A stretch of DNA of 64,000 nt, from the NCBI GenBank assembly GCA_009991955.1, contig JAACWS010000022.1, forward strand, positions 58,839 to 122,838, in the 5' to 3' direction. The translations under genes and the position numbers were made by a program. Positions within the stretch are counted from its first letter, which is position 1, and every line of letters begins with the position of its first letter. Of the stretch, positions 18,804 to 28,011 are shown piece by piece. Under the pieces are notes generated by a model. That model ran no database searches. It was not told where the DNA came from and saw only the letters and a program-made list of their open reading frames with translations. Source of the stretch: Spirochaetales bacterium. Its GTDB lineage: Bacteria; Spirochaetota; Spirochaetia; DSM-27196; Salinispiraceae.

Positions 18804-18942
18804 AAAATTGGTGTCATTCTTGATATTTTTTTCATAAGTTTTCATAAAATAGTTGGTAATTGATGGAAATTTTCTTGCTCTTTTTTTCTCAGGGGATTAC
18901 AACTTCCCTGAGCATCTCGCTCTAAGATAAAGGAGAGTAACT
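18804..18942 (+). promoter_or_regulatory. Upstream region of the GH4 gene with 7-bp inverted repeat
   Basis: An AT-rich stretch holds a possible promoter (TTGATA at 18820-18825, TAAAAT at 18845-18850, 19 bp apart). Downstream, CTCAGGG (18888-18894) and CCCTGAG (18906-18912) form a perfect inverted repeat around an 11-nt centre, and AAGGAG at 18930 is the GH4 ribosome-binding site. The repeat could be a LacI-type operator or an RNA hairpin; its 25-bp span is long for a LacI site. Confidence 0.4.
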
Positions 18943-20310
18943 ATGGCACAGAAAATTGTCCTTGTAGGGGCTGGAAGCGCCCAATTTGGTGTTGGCACAA
19001 TTGGTGACATTTTTTCCAGCAAGATTTTGGCTGGGTCAGAAATCTGTCTTCACGACAACAACCCCGAAACCATGGAGTCGGTTCGAGAACAAGCCGAAAA
19101 GTTCCGGCTTTCCCACCAGTTAGATTTTACGATTACTGCTACTACCGACCGGAAACGCGCCTTCAAGAATGCGGACTTTATTATTATTTCGATTGAGGTT
19201 GGCGATCGGTTCAAACTATGGGATGAGGACTGGAAGATTCCCCAGCAGTACGGTATTCACCAGGTCTACGGCGAGAACGGCGGGCCCGGTGGGGTCTTTC
19301 ACGCCCTGCGGATAATCCCCCCGATTCTCGACATTTGTGGCGACGCCCAGACGATCTGCCCCGATAGTCACCTGTTCTGCTATTCGAATCCCATGACCGC
19401 CATAACAACTGCAGTCCACCGGGCCTACCCGGGGATTAAGTTTACCGGTCTGTGCCATGAAATTGCTTCCCTCGAACGGTACCTGCCCAAGATCATGGAC
19501 CGCAAGTTCGAGGATATGGAACTCACCGCCGCAGGACTGAATCACTTCAGTTGTGTGGTTGAAGCCAAGGACAAGAAGACCGGAAAAAATATTTACCCCG
19601 AAATTATGAAAAAAGCCTACGAGTTTTTTGCCACCGAACCGGGCTACAGCGACGTGTTTGAAAAGTACAAGCAGACCGGAAAGGTTATGTGGACCGAGGG
19701 GGCCAAGAGCCGAGCCCAATTGGGTATCGAGAACAGCGCCTTCGACTGGGCAGACCGAAAACTCTTCAAGTTTGTCATGGAAAATTACAACCTCTTGCCA
19801 ATCACCGTTGACTCCCACTTTGGTGAATACCTTTCCTGGGCGTGGGAGGTGGCAGACCACCAGGGAATTGTCGACTTCTACGACTTCTACCGAATCGCCT
19901 TGGGACAAGAAAATCGCCCCGAAATTTCCCTCGAAGTTCACGAACGGGTCGTAGCCATTATGGAAGGTATTGTTACCAATAGTGGCTATTTAGAGTCGGC
20001 AGTCAATATTCCGAACAATGGGTACATCAACGACCTTCCGTCCTGGATAGCGGTCGAAGTTCCCGCGACGGTTTCGAAGGCTGGCCTGGTAGGGAAGAAG
20101 ATAGGCGACTTGCCCAAGGGGTATCTTGCTCTTTTACGAAATTACGTCGGCGTCTATGACCTTACCGCCGAGGCAGTGCTCCACAAGAGCAAAGACTTTG
20201 TCATTCAAGCCCTCCTGGCAAACCCGGTTGTAAACCGGGCCCTACCAATCCGAGAGATGGTGGATCGCATGATTCGCCAACAGTCGAGGTGGTTAGGGTA
20301 TTTGAAATAG
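18943..20310 (+). CDS. Glycoside hydrolase family 4 (NAD/Mn-dependent glycosidase)
   Basis: 455 residues, typical of GH4. The NAD-binding Rossmann motif is at the N terminus (VLVGAGSAQFGVGTIGDI), followed by ENGGPGG and SNPMTAIT. The metal-site motif reads GLCHEI, with Cys near 167; by known GH4 motif rules CHE-type sequences go with alpha-glucosidase-like members rather than phospho-glucosidases (CN-type). LNHF supplies the second metal His near 202. GH4 enzymes use an oxidation-elimination mechanism and need Mn2+. It diverges from a LacI regulator and neighbours GH13 and MalQ genes, so an alpha-linked sugar substrate is likely. Confidence 0.88.
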   Translation: MAQKIVLVGAGSAQFGVGTIGDIFSSKILAGSEICLHDNNPETMESVREQAEKFRLSHQLDFTITATTDRKRAFKNADFIIISIEVGDRFKLWDEDWKIPQQYGIHQVYGENGGPGGVFHALRIIPPILDICGDAQTICPDSHLFCYSNPMTAITTAVHRAYPGIKFTGLCHEIASLERYLPKIMDRKFEDMELTAAGLNHFSCVVEAKDKKTGKNIYPEIMKKAYEFFATEPGYSDVFEKYKQTGKVMWTEGAKSRAQLGIENSAFDWADRKLFKFVMENYNLLPITVDSHFGEYLSWAWEVADHQGIVDFYDFYRIALGQENRPEISLEVHERVVAIMEGIVTNSGYLESAVNIPNNGYINDLPSWIAVEVPATVSKAGLVGKKIGDLPKGYLALLRNYVGVYDLTAEAVLHKSKDFVIQALLANPVVNRALPIREMVDRMIRQQSRWLGYLK

Positions 20311-20337
20311 TTCCGGGCCCTGGGGTACACTGGGGGT

Positions 20338-21192
20338 ATGAATTCGAAAATTTCGCCCCCTACCCCAGATATTCAAGGTTTTAATCGGCTGGCGGCAATC
20401 GTCCGCCAGCTTCGTTCCCCCCAGGGCTGTCCCTGGGACCGGGAACAAACCCCCGAAAGTTTACGGGCTGCTCTCATCGAAGAGACCTACGAGGCAGTCG
20501 AAGCAATCAACGAAAAAGAGCCCAATCACATTCGCGAAGAGCTCGGTGACGCCTACCTCATGATTACCATGATTGGGGCTATATACGAGGAGCACGGCGT
20601 TTTCTCTCTGGAGGATATCTTTCGAGACGTGTCCGAGAAATTGGTTCGTCGGCACCCCCACGTCTACGGCGACTCGGTAGCCGAAGACCCCCAAGCGGTT
20701 GCGAAACAGTGGCAGGAAATCAAGACTACCCTCGAAGGGCGGAAGAAGAAAGAAGCCTTGTTAGACCAGGTAAGTTCTGCCCTTCCTCCCCTGGAGCGGG
20801 CTTACAAACTCCAAAAGAAAGCCGCAAAGGCAGGATTCGATTGGACCGAAGTTGAACCGGTCTGGGACAAAATTTCCGAAGAGTTGGCCGAAACCCGCCA
20901 AGCTTGGCAGGCCCTGGATTCATCCGAAACTACTAGAGACCACCTCGAAGAAGAAATTGGCGATCTTCTCTTTTCGGTGGTGAATGTAGCCCGATTCCTA
21001 AAAATTGATCCAGCTATCGCCCTACATCGGACGAATCAAAAATTCCATCGCCGTTTTGGCTCGGTAGAAACCGCAATGAAGGCCCAGAACCTACCAATGG
21101 ACCCTGGGACCTTCGAAATAATGGATCGTCTATGGGAAGAGGCAAAAAAAGCCGAAAAGGCTACCGCCGGATCCCCGCCAACTCCCGAATAG
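20338..21192 (+). CDS. mazG: Nucleoside triphosphate pyrophosphohydrolase MazG
   Basis: 284 residues with two tandem MazG all-alpha domains. The first has CPWDREQTPESL, then EETYEAVEAI and EELGDAYLM (EExxE and ExxD metal sites). The second has EEIGDLLFSVVNVARF near 200-215. MazG hydrolyses NTPs to NMP and pyrophosphate, clearing aberrant nucleotides. It follows the GH4 gene by 27 bp, which includes a GGGGG-type ribosome-binding sequence. Its last 32 bp overlap the convergent malQ 3' end. Confidence 0.92.
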   Translation: MNSKISPPTPDIQGFNRLAAIVRQLRSPQGCPWDREQTPESLRAALIEETYEAVEAINEKEPNHIREELGDAYLMITMIGAIYEEHGVFSLEDIFRDVSEKLVRRHPHVYGDSVAEDPQAVAKQWQEIKTTLEGRKKKEALLDQVSSALPPLERAYKLQKKAAKAGFDWTEVEPVWDKISEELAETRQAWQALDSSETTRDHLEEEIGDLLFSVVNVARFLKIDPAIALHRTNQKFHRRFGSVETAMKAQNLPMDPGTFEIMDRLWEEAKKAEKATAGSPPTPE

Positions 21193-23122
21193 TCGTAATT
21201 AATTGACTCTGGTTTTCTAAAGCCTCGATGGTCAGGGGCATTCGGTAGGACCAGTTCGAGTCCTGAACCGTTCCAGGAATATTTACCCGTTCTTCGGTGC
21301 TTTCGGCTATCCGAAGTTCAGCGACCAAGGCAAAGAAATCCTGCAACTGGTACACACAGATACCTGAACCCGCAGTCTGTAATCCTTCCAATACCCGTCG
21401 GGCAGTAGCGGGTGAATACTCTGCCGGGCAAGGGCCTTCCAGCCCCAGGGCTGACCAGAATCCCTCTCGTCCTTCTTCGTTCTCCCACCAATCCCTCAAG
21501 GTAGAGGTGTCGTGAACCGAAGGGGCGCAGACCGAAAGGAACGGGTAGTCGGCCATGGGGATGTAGGGTTGGCCAGGCTCATTCCACTTCCGAGACCAAC
21601 GGGGAATTTTTAGTCCCAGAATGCCCAACTCCCCCAGGGTTTGGGGAACACAGTCGGGAACCGCACCCAGGTCTTCGGCACAGGTGAGCATTCCGACGGT
21701 TTCGAGCATAAATCCTAAGAGCTTTTTTCCAACCCCCGCCCACAGGCTCTCGTTTTCCCAACCCTTCTGGCCTACCAGCTCTTCGATTCCGTATCGTTCA
21801 TGATCTGCAAGCATCTTAAATCGACTACACTCCGAATAGGTCCACGCCGGGGCGAAGGTATCGGGTCCGACCTGAATAAAGGTACGATCTCGATACCAAT
21901 TTAGCAGTGTTAGTTTTACCGAGTCTGGTTGATCGAGGGCATGTATGGCCCGCTCACCACCGAAATCTTCCCGAAAAAGGAAAAGATCTTCGTTTCCAAT
22001 CTGGGAAAAAATGCTGGTAATGACCTTATTGGCTTTAATTCCAAAAAGTCCTCGAATATCTTGGCCAGAAATGTGGGGTTCGCTTAGCCAGCGGATTCGG
22101 CCATCGTCCATTCCTTTTCGGTAAAGGTCGGCCCGATGGAGGTAGCTTGAGGGGTTAAAATACCCCAATAACCCCGAATTGTTTTTATAGGGAATGGTCC
22201 ATATTCGAAAAAACCCAAGTACATGGTCTATTCGGTAGGCTTGGTAGAATTTATCGGCCTGTAACAATCGTCGCCGCCACCAGTCGTAGTCCTGGGCTTC
22301 GAGATTTTCCCAGTTGTAGACCGGAAAGCCCCAGTTTTGCCCCTCGGTACTAAACATATCTGGCGGTGCGCCGGCCCGGAGTTCGTAGTGGAAAATATCT
22401 CGATGGGCCCAGACATCGACACTATCCTCGTTCATGAGAATAGGAATATCGCCTTTCAAGAGGATGCCCATTTCTTTCAGGCCCTTGGCAGCCTGGGTAA
22501 ATTGTTGCTCTATTCGGTATTGGAGCCAGGCGTAGAAATGGGTGCCCAGGGATTTTTTCTTCCATAATTTTGTTAAATCTGCAGAATCGGGGTCTTTGTA
22601 TTCCGACCAGTTACTCCAACTCTGCATGGAGTTCTGGGCTTTCAATGCTCGAAAGACCGCATATTCTTGAACCCAAGGGTTTTTCTTGATCCAGGCTATC
22701 AGTCCCTTGTCTTCTTTTATGGTCTCTTCTTGGTGGGTATAAATGACTTGAAGAATTTCCATCTTCTTATAGAGGACTTCTCGGTACGAGAGCCTGAGTT
22801 CTTCTTGGTGGGCCTTCTGTAAACTCTCAACTTTTTTTATGGCCCCCGAGCCGGGAGGAAGAACGGAATACTCTGGCAGCGCTTGTATTCGAAGAAACAT
22901 CGGGTGAAGGGCAAAGGCACTGAGAGCGCTATAGGGAGATGGATCATCTCCCGTATCGTTCACCGGAAGGAGTTGAATAAGCGAGAGGCCCGCGGCTTTA
23001 CACCATCGGCCAAAGGGTAAGAGGTCGAGGAACTCGCCTGTTCCGACAGATTCTTGGGTTCGTAGGGAAAAAACAGGAATTAATACTCCGGTTACTTTTT
23101 GGTTGAGTCCTTTAAAATGCAT
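21161..23122 (-). CDS. malQ: 4-alpha-glucanotransferase (amylomaltase, GH77)
   Basis: 653 residues. GH77 features are clear: PVFSLRTQESVGTGEFLDL at the N terminus, LLPVNDTGDDPSPYSALSAFALHP, the nucleophile Asp in YRIDHVLGFFRIW near 310-325, and acid/base and third acid regions in LTCAEDLGAVPDCV and SVHDTSTLRDWW. The enzyme transfers maltooligosaccharides between glucans. The length is that of plant/DPE-like or extended bacterial forms rather than the ~500-residue Thermus type. AAGGAG lies 7 bp before the ATG. Together with GH13 and GH4 genes this defines an alpha-glucan utilisation area. Confidence 0.93.
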   Translation of the reverse strand: MHFKGLNQKVTGVLIPVFSLRTQESVGTGEFLDLLPFGRWCKAAGLSLIQLLPVNDTGDDPSPYSALSAFALHPMFLRIQALPEYSVLPPGSGAIKKVESLQKAHQEELRLSYREVLYKKMEILQVIYTHQEETIKEDKGLIAWIKKNPWVQEYAVFRALKAQNSMQSWSNWSEYKDPDSADLTKLWKKKSLGTHFYAWLQYRIEQQFTQAAKGLKEMGILLKGDIPILMNEDSVDVWAHRDIFHYELRAGAPPDMFSTEGQNWGFPVYNWENLEAQDYDWWRRRLLQADKFYQAYRIDHVLGFFRIWTIPYKNNSGLLGYFNPSSYLHRADLYRKGMDDGRIRWLSEPHISGQDIRGLFGIKANKVITSIFSQIGNEDLFLFREDFGGERAIHALDQPDSVKLTLLNWYRDRTFIQVGPDTFAPAWTYSECSRFKMLADHERYGIEELVGQKGWENESLWAGVGKKLLGFMLETVGMLTCAEDLGAVPDCVPQTLGELGILGLKIPRWSRKWNEPGQPYIPMADYPFLSVCAPSVHDTSTLRDWWENEEGREGFWSALGLEGPCPAEYSPATARRVLEGLQTAGSGICVYQLQDFFALVAELRIAESTEERVNIPGTVQDSNWSYRMPLTIEALENQSQLITTIRELAGIRR

Positions 23123-23217
23123 GCACGGGCTCCTTCTCGGTCGTTTGTCTCTAAGTATAAACCATCTTTCCTAGTTTCAGTTGCTTTGGCTCGGGGTCTT
23201 TCATTATCTTTCGACCT

Positions 23218-23529
23218 ATGAAAACGTGGAACGATCTTAAAAATTTTGATTTGCGGGTGTATGGTGCCGATTGGTGCCCAGACTGCCTACGCTTCAAGCG
23301 AATTCTCCAACGAAATGGCCTATCATTTACCGATATAGACATCGACCAAGACCTCGAAGCCCGAGACTCCATGGTCCAAAGAGCCGGTGAATTTTCCATT
23401 CCCCAATTAGAAATTGACGGTCGGTGGATGGTTCGCGGCTGGCATTCCGAGGCCCTAGGAAACTGGAACGAGAAGACTTTTTTTACCGAACTCGCCCGGA
23501 CAGTGGATCCAACCCCCGACCGGGTATAG
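23218..23529 (+). CDS. Glutaredoxin-like thiol-disulfide protein
   Basis: 103 residues matching a glutaredoxin fold: LRVYGADWCPDCLRFKRIL holds a CPDC active site (residues 20-23), IDIDQDLEARD is the following strand, and FSIPQLEIDG provides the cis-Pro loop. Uncharacterised small glutaredoxin-like proteins with a WCPDC motif are common in bacteria. Likely role is a cytosolic disulfide or glutathione-linked redox step. Single gene between divergent malQ and convergent pth. Confidence 0.85.
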   Translation: MKTWNDLKNFDLRVYGADWCPDCLRFKRILQRNGLSFTDIDIDQDLEARDSMVQRAGEFSIPQLEIDGRWMVRGWHSEALGNWNEKTFFTELARTVDPTPDRV

Positions 23530-23538
23530 TTTCCTCGG

Positions 23539-24138
23539 TTACATGGTGATTTTGGTTTTTGTCCCCTGGCGAATTTTTTCTAGGGTCTGGGGATCGACCA
23601 GAAGACTTTTTACCAGGTCCAAAGCTTTGTCGATTACCTGAGGCACGACGATGAGTTCGTCCCCGGCGAATCTTCCCAGAACCCAGTTATCTACCCCACC
23701 GTGTACCGGTCGTCCTATGCCCAAACGTAACCGGTAGAAGTCGGGATTGCCGAGACTTTGGACGATAGATCGCAGACCGTTGTTTCCCCCGAGTCCACCA
23801 CCAAACTGCAGGGTAAGGGTTCCGAGGGGTATTTCGATGTCATCGTGGACTACCAAGACCTGGTCGGTGGGTAGCTTGAAAAACTGCAGGAGGGCCTGAA
23901 GGCTTTCACCCGCTCGGTTATAGTAGGTCTCGGGTTTGAGGAGGTGTAGATCTCCCGTCAAGGTTCTGACCTTAGCGTAGGATCCCTTGAATTTCTTCGT
24001 CCAACCGGAAAACGTCCCAAGTTGTTCGGAAGCCGAATCGGCAAAAATCCACCCGAAATTATGGCGGGTTTGGGTGTATCCTCGGTCGGGATTTCCTAGA
24101 AACATACATACACCGATATTCGCTGGGGTTTTGGCCAT
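23539..24138 (-). CDS. pth: Peptidyl-tRNA hydrolase
   Basis: 199 residues. The catalytic His lies in YTQTRHNFGW near residue 25, with ETYYNRAGESL near 71-80, VVHDDIEIPLG near 95-105 and GGNNGLRSIVQSLG near 115-130. Pth releases peptides from dropped peptidyl-tRNA and is essential in most bacteria. A GAGGAAG sequence precedes the ATG. It is 10 bp downstream of the EamA transporter gene and probably cotranscribed. Confidence 0.95.
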   Translation of the reverse strand: MAKTPANIGVCMFLGNPDRGYTQTRHNFGWIFADSASEQLGTFSGWTKKFKGSYAKVRTLTGDLHLLKPETYYNRAGESLQALLQFFKLPTDQVLVVHDDIEIPLGTLTLQFGGGLGGNNGLRSIVQSLGNPDFYRLRLGIGRPVHGGVDNWVLGRFAGDELIVVPQVIDKALDLVKSLLVDPQTLEKIRQGTKTKITM

Positions 24139-24148
24139 TTCTTCCTCC

Positions 24149-25060
24149 CTAGACCAAGATTGCGACTCCTCCCAAGGTCACGAAGGTAGCGACCACCTCC
24201 AGGAGGGTAATTCGTTCTTTGTACAATAGTATAGACGGAGGAATTATGAGTACCGGGGTAATTGCCATGAGAGTGGCAGCGATACCTGTAGTCGTAAGTT
24301 GAGCTGCCCTAAGTCCCAGACTCACCCCGAGGAAGGGGCCAACAAAAGCCCCAGCAAATACCAAGGCCAAGGCCTTCGGGTTCTTCAGGCTATGAACAAA
24401 TTTTTTGAATCGGCCAGTAACCAAAAAAATCAGCCCAAACCCAATTATTCCCGCAATTACCCGAATTTGGGTCGCCCCAAAGGCCGAAAACTCCGTGCCC
24501 GTACCAAATCGGGCAATAACCAGACCCCCAGCCTGACCAAGGGCCCCAAGAAAACCGAACAGAACACCCTGGGTAAAGATTTTTTTTCGATGGATAATTT
24601 GGACTGGGTCGGGCTCGTGGGGGGCAGGAGCCCGAAAAAGCACAACCCCTGCAATACCGGCCAAGGTCAGAACGACCCCAATAAACGACTGAAAGGAAAT
24701 AGTCTCTCCCAAGAAAATCCATCCAAAAAAAAGGGCAATAACCGGAACACTCGAATAGATAAGCATGCTAATTCGGGCGCCTATTAAAACAAAGGCCCGA
24801 AAGAGAAAGAGGTCACCAAACACAAACCCTACTAGGCCCGAGAGGCTCAGGGTAATCCAGACCCGGGCTGGGGCGTCGATAGGAATAACTTGCTCACCCG
24901 TAAGCCCAAGGAACACCATAAAATACCCCAGGGCGACGATGAGCCGTATGAGATTCAGGTTCAGACTTCCGATACGCCGGCCGGCTTCGGAAAAAAGCAT
25001 ACTCGTCGCGGTCCAGCAGACCGCAGTCGCGAGAGCTAGGAGTTCACCAAGGTTGTTCAT
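24149..25060 (-). CDS. EamA/DMT-family membrane transporter
   Basis: 303 residues with about ten hydrophobic helices arranged as two EamA repeats (residues ~5-140 and ~155-300). Conserved pieces include LGETISFQSFIGVVLTLAGI ending repeat one and LYKERITLLEVVATFVTLGGV ending repeat two. Family members export or import metabolites; substrate is not inferable. No Shine-Dalgarno precedes the ATG. Confidence 0.88.
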   Translation of the reverse strand: MNNLGELLALATAVCWTATSMLFSEAGRRIGSLNLNLIRLIVALGYFMVFLGLTGEQVIPIDAPARVWITLSLSGLVGFVFGDLFLFRAFVLIGARISMLIYSSVPVIALFFGWIFLGETISFQSFIGVVLTLAGIAGVVLFRAPAPHEPDPVQIIHRKKIFTQGVLFGFLGALGQAGGLVIARFGTGTEFSAFGATQIRVIAGIIGFGLIFLVTGRFKKFVHSLKNPKALALVFAGAFVGPFLGVSLGLRAAQLTTTGIAATLMAITPVLIIPPSILLYKERITLLEVVATFVTLGGVAILV

Positions 25061-25069
25061 AGTGGGGGA

Positions 25070-25099
25070 AATGTAGCCTTAACAAGCCTCGGTAGGCAA
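25070..25099 (-). promoter_or_regulatory. Candidate promoter of the EamA-pth unit
   Basis: Minus strand TTGCCT (25094-25099), 18 bp, TACATT (25070-25075), then 9 nt to the ATG at 25060 in C-rich DNA without a ribosome-binding site. Weak matches but the same short spacing as other SD-less genes here. Confidence 0.35.
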
Positions 25100-25134
25100 T
25101 GGCAAACTAGACCGGTAACCGAGGGGTGTCGCCT

Positions 25135-26625
25135 TCAGGACTGGGGCCAATACAGCCTTAGCAGAAAACCTTCGGCCGGGAGAACTTCCAGATTTCCTCC
25201 CATTTTCTCGACCAGGGTTCGGGCGGTAGAGAGTCCAAGACCGGTACCCTTCGAGTTGGGTCCTCTCAGAAATCGGGTACCCGCTTTGGCCACCATTTCG
25301 GGGCTCATCCCCGGACCCTTATCGCGAATTTCTAGGATGAACCGAGATTGATTTGTTTGTTTATTTGCATTCGGTCCCCGGCCAATCCAGAGGTCGAGGT
25401 GGTCATCGTTTGTACCGTGGATAAAACTATTTTCGAGAATATTCTGCAGCACTGTTCTAAGGGCTTGAGGGTCGGCCATCACTTGAGGATCGTCAAAGTC
25501 CGAAGACCATTCGATATTGGCTTGGACATCTGGGTAGGCAGAGGATAAGTCTTCGAGGACAGTATCTAGGACCGGGGTAAGTCTCTGGGGTTCAAGATGC
25601 AATTCTGCAATTCCGCCCTCTAAACGGGTCAAATTTAACAACCCCTGGACAATATCACCAATTCGCCCCAATTGGCGCTCGAGGTCTTTGAGGTTACCCC
25701 GGGGGTCTTGCCCACGCTCGATAGTCGCCTGGCTCAACTCAAGGAAAGTACCTGCTGCCATGAGGGGGGTACGTAACTCATGACTAGCATCGGCCAGAAA
25801 GTCTTTCATTCCGTCCCGTTCTTTCGTCAGTTGGCCGTAGAGAGAACTGAGCTCAGTACCCAGGTGGTAGAATTGTTCGTGGAGGGCCTGAATTTCTCGG
25901 GTAGGGGGATCGTTTTGGGGCCGTAAAACTTGCGGATTTTGGGCGATTTCCATGGGCTGAACCTGGGAGACGAGGGTGGTAAGAGAAGAAATGGGGCGTG
26001 CAAAGGCTCGGGCAGTAAAGAATGACAGAAGACCAGTAATTGCCAGGGCTAATAGTGCGGCTACAACAAAGCCAAGGGCTGCGGTTCGTACCAGTTCATC
26101 GGTAAGACTTCGAGGGGTCTCAAGTTGGATTATGTACCCCTGACCACCAAGACGAAAACTTACCTCGTATCGAGAAGAGTCTACAAACCCTTGATTACCC
26201 AGAAGAAAATCCGACTCTCCCCGGGGAATCATCATTTCGCCCATCGGGCTACGGGGAGGAAATGGACTTCTGGAGGACTGAATACTATCCATCATCCAAC
26301 GGGGATAGCGAAAATCCCCTTCCCGTATCCCCTGTCCTTCGGCCATAAGAACCCGGGAAGAATTTAGAATTCGAATTCCAAGTTCTGGGGGTAGATTCAT
26401 TTGCCCCAGAATTTTCTGAAATTCTGCAGGACTATACGCTTCCTGCCGCTCCTGGATCGAGAGAACCCGGGTTAATTCATCGGCCACCAGACGTAAATAC
26501 GAACGCCCGAGATCTAGGGCGTAAGTTGCAGTAAAGAGGAGAAAAAAACCACCCACCATAAGGAGAGTTACCAGGGTAGTGCCAAACAGAACACCGGTTA
26601 CATAATGCCGAATGGTGGGCTTCAC
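25135..26625 (-). CDS. Membrane sensor histidine kinase
   Basis: 496 residues. A membrane helix lies near 8-35, an extracytoplasmic sensor about 36-180, a second helix about 182-205, then HAMP-like sequence. The dimerisation/phosphotransfer H-box is DASHELRTPLMAAG near 275-290. ATPase boxes follow: NILENSFIHG (N), DKGPGMSPEM (G1) and GTGLGLSTARTLVEKMGG (G2). The GTG start lies 1 bp after the PDZ gene's stop, with GGAGGT overlapping that gene's end. It is the third member of a response regulator-PDZ-kinase set, so it likely phosphorylates that regulator after sensing an envelope signal. Confidence 0.93.
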   Translation of the reverse strand: MKPTIRHYVTGVLFGTTLVTLLMVGGFFLLFTATYALDLGRSYLRLVADELTRVLSIQERQEAYSPAEFQKILGQMNLPPELGIRILNSSRVLMAEGQGIREGDFRYPRWMMDSIQSSRSPFPPRSPMGEMMIPRGESDFLLGNQGFVDSSRYEVSFRLGGQGYIIQLETPRSLTDELVRTAALGFVVAALLALAITGLLSFFTARAFARPISSLTTLVSQVQPMEIAQNPQVLRPQNDPPTREIQALHEQFYHLGTELSSLYGQLTKERDGMKDFLADASHELRTPLMAAGTFLELSQATIERGQDPRGNLKDLERQLGRIGDIVQGLLNLTRLEGGIAELHLEPQRLTPVLDTVLEDLSSAYPDVQANIEWSSDFDDPQVMADPQALRTVLQNILENSFIHGTNDDHLDLWIGRGPNANKQTNQSRFILEIRDKGPGMSPEMVAKAGTRFLRGPNSKGTGLGLSTARTLVEKMGGNLEVLPAEGFLLRLYWPQS

Positions 26626-26626
26626 C

Positions 26627-27181
26627 TTACCTCCGTCTGGGCATGTGGGACATTAGAACCCCTGGTCCCGGTACAAATCCGTTTTCGGCGAGCTCGTCGA
26701 AGTTTGGCCGCTGACCCTGGCCCATTATTCCAATGAGTGGTGCATTCAAGAGAGTCTCAAGTTTAACTTGCACGCTCAAGGGCTGCCCAGCCCGGGTTAG
26801 TCCAATCGCGACCGACTGACCAGCTTCGAGGCCATCCAGTAGGGGATAGATTTCCATGAAACTATTGACCTCGGTACCATTGAAGGTAAGAAGGATATCG
26901 CCTCGTTGAATGCCGGCCTCTGCTGCGGGGGTCTCGGGGATAACCTGGGTAATAACAATTCCCGGTTCTTGATTCGCCAAGTCCTCGGCATCCAGGTCAT
27001 AGCCGTAGCCCATCATTGGACCTCGGGCATAGTTGCCTTGGGGTCGGCCACCCCATCCAAAATCTCTACCGTAGCCCGGTTGAAAGTCATCGGCGCTTTG
27101 GGTTGTTTCTGCCCCGCCACCGGCGAATACCATTGCTCCGACAGTTGCCAAGAGCACCATTGTTGGGAGTACTTTTTTCAT
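26627..27181 (-). CDS. Secreted PDZ-domain protein linked to a two-component system
   Basis: 184 residues. A signal peptide (hydrophobic 4-20) is followed by a Gly/Tyr/Pro-rich stretch (about 33-60). A single PDZ domain occupies about 65-145 (PGIVITQVIPETPAAEAGIQ, RGDILLTFNGTEV). There is no protease domain or catalytic Ser, so it is a binding module, not a DegP enzyme. Located between response regulator and sensor kinase genes, it may act as a periplasmic accessory of the sensor. A strong ribosome-binding site, GGAGGTGA, precedes the ATG. Confidence 0.8.
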   Translation of the reverse strand: MKKVLPTMVLLATVGAMVFAGGGAETTQSADDFQPGYGRDFGWGGRPQGNYARGPMMGYGYDLDAEDLANQEPGIVITQVIPETPAAEAGIQRGDILLTFNGTEVNSFMEIYPLLDGLEAGQSVAIGLTRAGQPLSVQVKLETLLNAPLIGIMGQGQRPNFDELAENGFVPGPGVLMSHMPRRR

Positions 27182-27247
27182 ACCTCACCTCCGTGTTGTG
27201 ATACTCCAAACATACAGGACCTCGATTGTCGGATTGTTGTGAAAATA

Positions 27248-28003
27248 TTAAGATTTCTTAATAGAACCCGCCCTGGGGGGATATTGGTCAAACCGATACC
27301 CGTGACCCCGAACGGTAATTAAGAACTCCGGTTGAGCGGGATCGGTCTCGATTTTCTCCCTTAAATGCCGGATATGGACGTCTACGGTCCGCTCGTCTTC
27401 TAAGTATACCGTCGGACCCCAGACTCCGTCGATAATCTGCTGCCGAGTAAGGCTAATGTCCGCATTCCGCAAAAAATACGACAGAGCCCGAACCTCGACT
27501 GGGGTAAGAAAGATTTCCTGGGATGGGTCCTCATTTTTATAGAGTCGAAGGGACAAAAGATCAAAGGTAAAATCGCCAAAGGTCAGGGACTGATCGGTCG
27601 CACTTCCCACGGACTCTTGGATTGGGTTGCGATACTCCCCGTAGGCCCGACGAAGATGGGCCCTAATTCGGCTGACCAACTCCCGAAAACTAAAGGGTTT
27701 TACCAGGTAGTCGTCGGCCCCAGTTTCTAGGCCGGTAATTCGGTCGATTTCTTCATCCCGGGCGGTGAGCATGAGAATTGGAAAGACCATGCTGTGACCT
27801 CGCAATTGTCGACACACCGACAGTCCATCGAGGCCCGGAAGGCGAATATCAAGGATCATAAGGTCGGGCTGGTTGTCTCTTATATCGTTAAAAACCTTTG
27901 CCCCGTTATCGTTCCAGCGAACTTCGAAGCCCTCTTGTTCGAGCCCTTGGATGAGACCTTTTCGGATATCTGAATCGTCTTCTACTATATAAATCGTTGC
28001 CAT
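27248..28003 (-). CDS. OmpR/PhoB-family response regulator
   Basis: 251 residues. The receiver domain (1-120) has the acidic pair in IVEDDSDIR, the phosphoacceptor Asp in LMILDIRLPGLDG near 53, Thr in MLTARDEE and Lys in DDYLVKPFSFREL. The C-terminal winged helix (~150-245) shows LTPVEVRALSYFLRN and RTVDVHIRHLREKIE. It should bind DNA as a dimer after phosphorylation by the kinase two genes downstream. It ends 66 bp before the PDZ gene. Confidence 0.95.
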   Translation of the reverse strand: MATIYIVEDDSDIRKGLIQGLEQEGFEVRWNDNGAKVFNDIRDNQPDLMILDIRLPGLDGLSVCRQLRGHSMVFPILMLTARDEEIDRITGLETGADDYLVKPFSFRELVSRIRAHLRRAYGEYRNPIQESVGSATDQSLTFGDFTFDLLSLRLYKNEDPSQEIFLTPVEVRALSYFLRNADISLTRQQIIDGVWGPTVYLEDERTVDVHIRHLREKIETDPAQPEFLITVRGHGYRFDQYPPRAGSIKKS

Positions 28004-28011
28004 AGTCTCGA

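Noticed and set aside
18768..18845. N-terminal extension of the LacI-type regulator
   Set aside because: The extra 26 codons cross a consensus TTGACA promoter and precede the normal family start at the helix-turn-helix.
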